DNA of 5,899 nt. Origin: Dehalococcoidia bacterium UBA3254 (GTDB lineage: Bacteria > Chloroflexota > Dehalococcoidia > Dehalococcoidales > UBA3254). A program made the translations under genes and the position numbers. The DNA lies in the NCBI GenBank assembly GCA_002362735.1, contig DEUU01000151.1:1-5899 (forward strand), read 5' to 3'. Positions 1 through 5,668 of the stretch are shown here, one piece after another (the stretch's first letter is position 1; each line of letters starts with the position of its first letter). The notes under the pieces are model-generated. The model had not been told where the DNA came from and did not search any database. It saw only the letters and a program-made list of their open reading frames with translations.

Positions 1-9
1 TTACCAAGC

Positions 10-13
10 AGGA
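10..13 (+). promoter_or_regulatory. possible Shine-Dalgarno AGGA before the GTG start at 23
   Basis: AGGA sits 9 nt before the GTG at 23. It is the only evidence supporting that start. The same reading frame is open to the window edge, so this could instead be internal coding sequence. Confidence 0.35.
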
Positions 14-22
14 ATCAACGCC

Positions 23-811
23 GTGAATGGTATCGTTGGCGGTATTACATCGGCAATGGCCAGCGGATCACAGCAGAAGGCTGCAAAGCAGGCCAGGGGG
101 CAGATTACCGGAGCCTATAACGAAGCCAAGGGCGCACAGCAGCCGTATTATGACGTGGGAACCCGCAACATGCAGACCTTGGACCAGATGGTAAACCAAG
201 GGTCTTTCCAGACTTCCCCGTATCAATATCAGATGGGCGAAGCGCCGCAGGAGGAATTTAACTTTCAAGCCGATCCAGGGTATCAATTCAGGATGCAGCA
301 GGGCCTTCGCGCCACAGGTTCAAAAGCTGCCGCCGGCGGTATGCAGCTCAGTGGAGCAACCTTAAAGGCTTTAAGCCGTTATGGTCAGGGGATGGCTTCC
401 AATGAGATGCAGAATGCTTATGAAAGATTTAATCAAACCCGTAATTTTAAACAGGGCCAGTATGAATTCGGAACCAATGCTGGTATGAGCAATGAAATGA
501 ACCGGTATAATACCGCAAATCAGCAGGGTCAGCAACGATATAGCCAGTATTCCGGACTTGCCGACATGGGGCAACAAGCCGCCGGGAACCTTGCAAGCCT
601 GGCGACAAACTACGGAAATTCGATAGCTAATACCACTATTCAGGGTGGGAACGCCAAGGCCGCAGGGATCATGGGAACCGGTCAGGCCATAGGGAATATT
701 TTCGGAAACGCGGGGCAGACCGCAACGCTCGGAATGATGATGCAACCACAACAGGGTTTTAATGCACAACAATATTTTCAGAATACTTACGGCAAAATGC
801 CGTGGGAGTAA
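23..811 (+). CDS. DNA transfer (ejection) protein, podovirus type, possibly 5'-partial
   Basis: Probable internal virion protein released into the host envelope with the DNA. The 262 residues are rich in Gly, Gln, Ala and Asn with no Cys. Visible hallmarks of the phage 'DNA transfer protein' family, as I recall them, are PYYDVG (41-46), DPGYQFRMQQGLRA (84-97), the Ala/Gly turn followed by SGATLKALSRYGQGMAS (110-126), and a helical AYERFNQTRNF stretch (132-142). A Gly/Ala-rich tail (about 179-238) contains a GxxxGxxxG glycine zipper (G220, G224, G228). The only Trp is the penultimate residue. The GTG at 23 is preceded by AGGA (10-13) at 9 nt, and the protein from there begins like family members. 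However, the frame stays open to base 2 with no stop, so the true start may lie upstream of the window. It is first in a coupled run with the next two virion-type genes. The family call is fairly firm; the ejection role is inferred from the family. Confidence 0.8.
   Translation: MNGIVGGITSAMASGSQQKAAKQARGQITGAYNEAKGAQQPYYDVGTRNMQTLDQMVNQGSFQTSPYQYQMGEAPQEEFNFQADPGYQFRMQQGLRATGSKAAAGGMQLSGATLKALSRYGQGMASNEMQNAYERFNQTRNFKQGQYEFGTNAGMSNEMNRYNTANQQGQQRYSQYSGLADMGQQAAGNLASLATNYGNSIANTTIQGGNAKAAGIMGTGQAIGNIFGNAGQTATLGMMMQPQQGFNAQQYFQNTYGKMPWE
804..808 (+). promoter_or_regulatory. Shine-Dalgarno GGGAG for the 815 start
   Basis: GGGAG lies 6 nt before the ATG at 815 and is formed by the last Trp-Glu codons of the preceding gene. 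It fixes the start of the 412-residue protein and indicates translational coupling across the 3 nt gap. Confidence 0.7.
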
Positions 812-814
812 CCA

Positions 815-2053
815 ATGAACGAACTCGATACACGAATTCCTATGTCGTATAACTACGGGCCTTCTCCTATGGAGCAGATGAGTACGGCATTGACTCTTTC
901 GGATATGATGGATAAACGCAAGATTCAGCAGCAGGAGCTTAAAAACAAAGAGAAACTTTTGCCTGCTCAAATCGAAAAGGCAAATCTTGAAAATAAAAAA
1001 ATAGAATCCGAAACCGCCAAGAACTATTCCACTGTCGATAAAGATAAGTTTGACATGCAGAAAAGTATATTGGACATTGCAAAGTCTCATGTAGAAGGGT
1101 TGAATAAAGAAACGTCATTTTTAGGCCAACAAGCGAGCGCCATAGACCTCAATAACCCAGAACAGGCATTGCAGCATTACAAGGAAGTGATATTCCCACA
1201 TGCAGATGCATTTATGTTTTACGATAAGTCAACTCTTAAAAAGCCTGAAGAAATAGACTTAAATGGATTGGCAGCCTTTAAGAAATATGCAACCACACAG
1301 GCCACGGATTTGGCCTTGCAGGAGACACAGGCATATCACGCTCAGGAAGCGCAATTTGAAAAACGCAGATTGGAAATAGAGGATTACCGGGCAAAGCATC
1401 CAGCGGCGGCGTTCAACCTTACCACGAAAGTTCCAGGAACCGGATTAAGTAAGCAGCAGTATGGCGACTTGACAAAACTCGAAAAATCAACCGAAGGTGT
1501 CCGATCGGTTATGGGTCTTGAATTTAATAAGGTGATGCGAGGGGAAGCCATTGAAAGCCTTATTAATATTTATGGGGATTCACCGAAAGATTTGAATAAA
1601 ATTCCACCACAACAGATAGAGGAAGTTGTATTAGCTTTCCAGAATTTGCTTTCACCTGGCCAACCTTCGGAAAAAGAAACCCATGCGCTATTGCCTAAAT
1701 CGGCGGTAGGAAGTGGAAGTGCCGCGCTTAACTGGCTTTTGAATAATCCTGGAGGCACTAATCAGGGAAAATTTCTAAAGTTAATATATACTACAATCAA
1801 ACGGGAAAAAGCTACGGCTCAAGCTCAGATTAAGCGTGAATATTATCGCAGGATAGATGCATACCCGGCGCTTCGAGGGACTCAGGAGCTTGATGATTAT
1901 GTAGCAGCGCAGGGATTAGACCCAGATGAATATCATCAATGGATAGCTGGTGGACGTAAACCTATTTCTGCGATACAGATTCCGGAAGGTAAGACTGAAA
2001 AAGCTGGGAAGCCGTCTTTTGACGATCTGTGGACTAAACACGGTGGTAAGTAA
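815..2053 (+). CDS. helical, coiled-coil phage structural protein, candidate ejection protein
   Basis: I do not recognise a named family. The protein has 412 residues, no Cys, no signal peptide and no membrane segment. Residues about 31-70 are a highly charged Lys/Glu/Gln helix with coiled-coil character; a second charged helix spans about 162-195. After a Pro/Gly linker (about 196-210) comes a compact C-terminal block (about 211-350) with the segments MRGEAIESLINIYG (241-254), PPQQIEEVVLAFQNLLSPGQ (264-283) and SEKETHALLPKSA (285-297), then a basic helix REKATAQAQIKREYYRR (330-346). That block has the look of a conserved phage domain. A short acidic/aromatic motif (359-377) and a lysine-ending tail (402-412) close it. 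No lytic transglycosylase or peptidase motif is visible. Position between the DNA transfer protein and a larger membrane-active-looking protein matches P22 gp20, so an ejection or internal virion role is inferred, not shown. The stop overlaps the next ATG by 1 nt. Confidence 0.85.
   Translation: MNELDTRIPMSYNYGPSPMEQMSTALTLSDMMDKRKIQQQELKNKEKLLPAQIEKANLENKKIESETAKNYSTVDKDKFDMQKSILDIAKSHVEGLNKETSFLGQQASAIDLNNPEQALQHYKEVIFPHADAFMFYDKSTLKKPEEIDLNGLAAFKKYATTQATDLALQETQAYHAQEAQFEKRRLEIEDYRAKHPAAAFNLTTKVPGTGLSKQQYGDLTKLEKSTEGVRSVMGLEFNKVMRGEAIESLINIYGDSPKDLNKIPPQQIEEVVLAFQNLLSPGQPSEKETHALLPKSAVGSGSAALNWLLNNPGGTNQGKFLKLIYTTIKREKATAQAQIKREYYRRIDAYPALRGTQELDDYVAAQGLDPDEYHQWIAGGRKPISAIQIPEGKTEKAGKPSFDDLWTKHGGK
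2042..2046 (+). promoter_or_regulatory. weak Shine-Dalgarno GGTGG for the 2053 start
   Basis: GGTGG ends 6 nt before the ATG at 2053 and lies in the final Gly-Gly codons of the upstream gene. Pairing with the anti-Shine-Dalgarno is partial. The TAATG stop/start overlap suggests that coupling helps initiation. Confidence 0.45.
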
Positions 2054-3771
2054 TGAATCGCGATGATTTCATAAAACAAGCAGTTGCAAGCGGGAAACCG
2101 CGTGATGAAATTCAGAGGATATACGAAGCCGCTGATTCCGCCGGTGATTTTGACGATGGTGAACCGGTTCAACAGCCGGCCAACCGATCCTATAATTATT
2201 TCAAGCAAGACCTGGCACCTGCTGCTAAAGGGCTATGGAACAGATTTCAGAATCGTAGCGAAAGTATTATGGCACCTACGCAAACCGCTGAAATGTTTCA
2301 TGTGAAACCAGAGAGTACACTTGCGGATTTGATTGGTGCGCCGGAACGCACAGTACGCGCCGGACTCCAAGCCGGTGGAACTCTTGCCGATATTGTTGGA
2401 ACCGGAATAGGTCAGGTTCCTGCACTAATTAACCGTGCAAGCGGTGGTAGAATTTCCGAAAGTACCAATATTCCCGAATACTTAGGAGAAGCTGTTCAAC
2501 CATTAGTTGATAGTTATAATGAGTACAAACAGAAGTTGTCACCTGGCGGACAAGCAAACCTTGAGTCTACCGTAGGAGGAGCTGAATTTTTATCAACCTT
2601 CGGCGCTCCTGGTGCGGCTTCTGCTGCTGGAAAAGCTGCACAGAACCAAGCTATAAGGATGACGGCGCAACGTTTGGCGCTTAAAGGGGCCGACTTCGCA
2701 GCAGGCGCGGACCCCGCGAATATTGCAAAATATGGGCTTATAGGAACCACTGCGAAGACATTTCATGAAAACGCTCACGGGCAAATAGTAAATGCAGCTA
2801 ACCAATTAAAAGCAAAGATCGAAAGCATACCATTTAGCGCACAGGACCCGAATACCAGAATAAACCTTGTGCAGGCCATGAATCGGGCTTTGGGATCGGC
2901 AAAAGGACAGACCAGAACTAACGTATTAGGAATGGAATCGGCATATAATGAATTAAAACAGAACCTTATAGCTAAATACGGTTTGGATTTTGAGAAGGCT
3001 CCTGGAATCAAAAACAACGTGGACCTTTCGGAGGCTCAATTACTGAAGCGAGAAGTCGGAACACGTGCAGATTGGAACGAAAAACACCCTCAAGGAAATG
3101 TTGATAAAGCTGAATTCTACAATAAATTCTACGATGCTCTTAAAGTAGAACTTGAAGGTAAGGGCGGTCCAGAAGTAAAAGAACTTAACCAAAAAATGAG
3201 CGACTTAATACCACTGGACCGAGCGGCAATTAAACGGCAGATTGTTGAAGATCGTAGGAATCCGCTATCTCTGGTTGCTACTCTATCTCTTGTTGGCTCT
3301 ACGGCTTCGGGACATGCGCTTCCTTTGGCTGTTGAAGGCTTAAACCTTGCATCGAAGGCTGCGGCAAGTGCCAAGGCTCTGTACGGCGCGGGAGGCTTCA
3401 CAAAGGCCGTAGGCGATGCTCTGAACCCCAGGAATATAGGCAAGAGGCTCCGTGGTGGTCAGGAAGGCTTTATCGGCACCAAGAGCAACATAGAGCAATC
3501 CAAGTGGAACCGGTTCACCGGTAAATATGTTCCTGACGCTGCTGACGCTATGTATTTTGAAAAACCACGGACATTACAGGAAATGCGCACCGTATTGGAG
3601 CGTGTTGAACCTGCGCAGCGATCAGAAATGATAAAAAGACTCAAGGGTATGTATCCGGAAAGCGAATGGAAACGCCTTGCCCCGCTATTGGGGACCCTTG
3701 CCGGAACTACAGTAGTTTCCGGTGCCGGGCTTACTTTGGAAGAAATGCTAACGAAGAAGAAGGGAAAATAA
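2053..3771 (+). CDS. large internal virion protein, candidate membrane-active ejection protein
   Basis: Named family not recognised with certainty. The protein has 572 residues and no Cys. The N-terminus (4-27) is a charged helical motif, DDFIKQAVASGKPRDEIQRI, of a kind often seen at the start of phage internal proteins. A Gly-rich segment follows (104-127), then an Ala/Gly stretch (175-220) and a helical core (232-400) containing SEAQLLKREVGTRADWN (326-342) and the LNQKMSDLIPLDRA stretch (378-391). Two long uncharged stretches could insert in a membrane: 404-427, flanked by Arg-Arg and Glu, and 543-562, flanked by Lys-Arg and Glu-Glu. The tail is KKKGK. No murein hydrolase motif is visible. 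It is third in a run of rising size directly before the tailspike, the position and approximate length of P22 gp16 (609 aa). Function is inferred from architecture and neighbours. An alternative is a minor structural or scaffold-like protein. Confidence 0.85.
   Translation: MNRDDFIKQAVASGKPRDEIQRIYEAADSAGDFDDGEPVQQPANRSYNYFKQDLAPAAKGLWNRFQNRSESIMAPTQTAEMFHVKPESTLADLIGAPERTVRAGLQAGGTLADIVGTGIGQVPALINRASGGRISESTNIPEYLGEAVQPLVDSYNEYKQKLSPGGQANLESTVGGAEFLSTFGAPGAASAAGKAAQNQAIRMTAQRLALKGADFAAGADPANIAKYGLIGTTAKTFHENAHGQIVNAANQLKAKIESIPFSAQDPNTRINLVQAMNRALGSAKGQTRTNVLGMESAYNELKQNLIAKYGLDFEKAPGIKNNVDLSEAQLLKREVGTRADWNEKHPQGNVDKAEFYNKFYDALKVELEGKGGPEVKELNQKMSDLIPLDRAAIKRQIVEDRRNPLSLVATLSLVGSTASGHALPLAVEGLNLASKAAASAKALYGAGGFTKAVGDALNPRNIGKRLRGGQEGFIGTKSNIEQSKWNRFTGKYVPDAADAMYFEKPRTLQEMRTVLERVEPAQRSEMIKRLKGMYPESEWKRLAPLLGTLAGTTVVSGAGLTLEEMLTKKKGK
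3761..3764 (+). promoter_or_regulatory. Shine-Dalgarno AGGG for the tailspike start at 3773
   Basis: AGGG, in a purine-rich run encoding the upstream gene's final Lys-Lys-Gly-Lys residues, ends 8 nt before the ATG at 3773. It supports that start for the tailspike gene. Confidence 0.65.
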
Positions 3772-3772
3772 T

Positions 3773-5668
3773 ATGGCTTACAATTTTTCTCCGTTGCCGA
3801 TTTGGCAGCAGTTAGATGCAACCGGGAAACCTTATGCCGGAGGTCTGCTTTATACCTATGAAGCGGGTAGTACCGATCCAAAGGATACCTACGGCGAGGA
3901 CGATTCGGCCAATACTAACCCTGTTGTTCTGGATGCCGCCGGACGTGCTACGATAAAGCTTGGTAATGGTAAATATAAATTTATTTTTACCGATGGCGTC
4001 GGTGCGACTGAATTTGACCCTGATGAAGTAGAGGGATCAGTAGTATGGGAAGTGGATAATATCGGAGATAATATCTCATCAATTACGTTAATTAGACGAC
4101 TTACTTGGATTGGAGAAATTGATTACGATACAATCAATAACGATTCTGCAATTATTCTTATGGGATACGCTGAAATAGGAGATGGCGGCGGCGGTATATT
4201 TATTTGGAATAAAGATAGTGCAGATGCCGAAGACTTCGGAATTGTAATCGAGCCGCACGATGTAGGAATGAATGCTGGCAGATGGATACGTCAATATAGT
4301 GGTGGAATTAATCCACGTTGGTGGGGAGCATTAGGAAATGGTGGAACAGATGATACCGATGCTTTTGAAAAAGCTATAGATTATGCTACTGCAAATAATC
4401 TACCAATTGAATTAGATCATGGGACCTTTAATCTGGCAACCGATCCGGGTTTGCTTTATACCGGACCGCAGGTATTCATGAATAATGCGATTTTGAAATG
4501 GGCTGGTTATCGACTGAGCATAAACCCGGTGATTTCTATAAGCGATACCAATCGACATTTTATCTACGAAACAGGTGACGAACCTATTTTTCCTGCTACA
4601 GCAGAAATAAAAAACATCTGGCTCGACGGAGCTACTATCGGCTGGTTACAGACCAGTTTCGCGCTTGAAACTGATATGGTAATTGCAGAAACCAACATAA
4701 CGAATCTACAGGGAAGCGGAAGCCAGGGATTTATTATTTTGGATAACGCAGGAACATGGATAAGCGGAACTCTTGTTGCGTCTATAAATGGAACAGATTA
4801 TAGCCAGGACTTTGACACCAGCAAGGATATATCAATGGCAGCGTTGGCGGTTAAGATTGCCGCAAATGCCGCCGTTGACTCTGCATCATATACCGCCACG
4901 ACGCACACCTTATTTATTGCTCCAAAAGATGGGAAGTCGATATTTACCGAAATAGACTATTCCGGACTTACCGGAGGTTCTACGTTGACCGCTACGGTTA
5001 TGACACTCGATGATTATCTTCTTATAAGATTGATAGCCAAAGGCGCTGACATAGCGAGTGCCAATAACATTACATTGCTTGACGGGCATTATTTCCATAT
5101 TACCGGTACAACACAGGTTAACCTTATAAATACCGTAGGGTGGACAAATGGTAAGATTGTGGAACTGTATTTTGAATCAGCTCTGACGGTAAAGCATAAT
5201 CAAACGGTTTCAAGCACTTATTACCCAATATATTTATCGAATTTATCTGATCTTATTGTAGCGGCTGGCGACAAATTGGTTTTGGTTTTAGACGGATCGG
5301 TTTGGAGAGAGCTTTATAGAACCACAGCTGAAACCATTGTAGCTTCCGGCTCTTTTAACGCGATATTCCCAACATCTAAAACGTTAGCAATTAATTATGT
5401 AAAATTTGCAAGTGGAGTAGTTAGAATTTGGTTCAATTCTCTTACTGGTATGGTTGATGAAGTTACACACGAAGCAAGCGGGACACCAGTACCTGCGACC
5501 ATTATTCCTACAGCTAACAGAAGAATAAAGGGGCTTGATGTTGTAGGAACGGTTAACAAAATCTATGAAATGGTTTTTTATTCAACCGGTGTTGTTTCGA
5601 TTAGAGCAGAAGATTTAACAACGACATCAACTGGCGTATATTCAAACGTATTACATTATTTTATATGA
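3773..5668 (+). CDS. tailspike / tail fibre protein with virion-anchor and pectin-lyase-like modules
   Basis: Host-recognition appendage of 631 residues, expected to act as a trimer outside the virion. Modules in order: (a) 1-95, virion anchor of the type GKPYAGGLLYTYEAG...TDP...NPVVLDAAGRATI...GKYKF, comparable to the P22 tailspike head-binding domain; (b) 129-177, a linker with GYAEIGDGGGGIF and GRWIR, then INPRWWGALGNGGTDDT (179-195), the usual entry to a pectin-lyase-like beta-helix, which continues only to about 290; (c) 332-409, an inserted beta-alpha-beta domain (INGTDYSQDF...ISMAALAVKIAANAA) like those in other phage tail proteins; (d) about 423-517, the recurrent fibre module DGHYFHITGTT...VELYFESALTVKHN...AAGDKLVLVLDGSVWRELY; (e) 520-631, a beta-rich tip with PATIIPTANRR and a terminal VLHYF, resembling receptor-binding tips. 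No Cys and no obvious catalytic acid cluster or intramolecular chaperone. The fibre call is firm; enzymatic activity is doubtful. Confidence 0.9.
   Translation: MAYNFSPLPIWQQLDATGKPYAGGLLYTYEAGSTDPKDTYGEDDSANTNPVVLDAAGRATIKLGNGKYKFIFTDGVGATEFDPDEVEGSVVWEVDNIGDNISSITLIRRLTWIGEIDYDTINNDSAIILMGYAEIGDGGGGIFIWNKDSADAEDFGIVIEPHDVGMNAGRWIRQYSGGINPRWWGALGNGGTDDTDAFEKAIDYATANNLPIELDHGTFNLATDPGLLYTGPQVFMNNAILKWAGYRLSINPVISISDTNRHFIYETGDEPIFPATAEIKNIWLDGATIGWLQTSFALETDMVIAETNITNLQGSGSQGFIILDNAGTWISGTLVASINGTDYSQDFDTSKDISMAALAVKIAANAAVDSASYTATTHTLFIAPKDGKSIFTEIDYSGLTGGSTLTATVMTLDDYLLIRLIAKGADIASANNITLLDGHYFHITGTTQVNLINTVGWTNGKIVELYFESALTVKHNQTVSSTYYPIYLSNLSDLIVAAGDKLVLVLDGSVWRELYRTTAETIVASGSFNAIFPTSKTLAINYVKFASGVVRIWFNSLTGMVDEVTHEASGTPVPATIIPTANRRIKGLDVVGTVNKIYEMVFYSTGVVSIRAEDLTTTSTGVYSNVLHYFI
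5665..5668 (+). promoter_or_regulatory. ATGA stop/start overlap, coupled start without Shine-Dalgarno
   Basis: The tailspike TGA (5666-5668) overlaps the next ATG (5665-5667). The roughly 25 nt upstream are T/A-rich with no purine-rich site. The frame has a stop at 5602-5604 and no ATG, GTG or TTG between it and 5665. The start is therefore well determined, and initiation probably relies on ribosomes finishing the tailspike gene. Confidence 0.65.

Noticed and set aside
995..1001. A7 run in gene 2 as a programmed frameshift site
   Set aside because: In the reading frame it is AAT AAA AAA ATA, which is not a canonical X XXY YYZ heptamer, and the -1 frame stops after a few codons. The gene is intact through it.
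371..1090. Long open frame of 239 codons on the minus strand across the ends of genes 1 and 2
   Set aside because: It spans two well-supported plus-strand genes, has no purine-rich site before its ATG, and encodes a Cys/His/Phe/Ile-rich sequence typical of an antisense shadow.
2084..2305. Plus-strand 73-codon frame inside the start of gene 3
   Set aside because: Overlaps a convincing gene in another frame; the peptide has no recognisable features.
815..3771. Murein hydrolase (lytic transglycosylase or peptidase) domain in proteins 2 or 3, as in some podovirus ejection proteins
   Set aside because: No catalytic-Glu transglycosylase motif or His/Cys/Asp peptidase signature is visible; both proteins also lack Cys.
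3459..3881. Minus-strand open frame of 140 codons over the gene 3/tailspike junction
   Set aside because: Antisense to two real genes, with no recognisable product or ribosome binding site.
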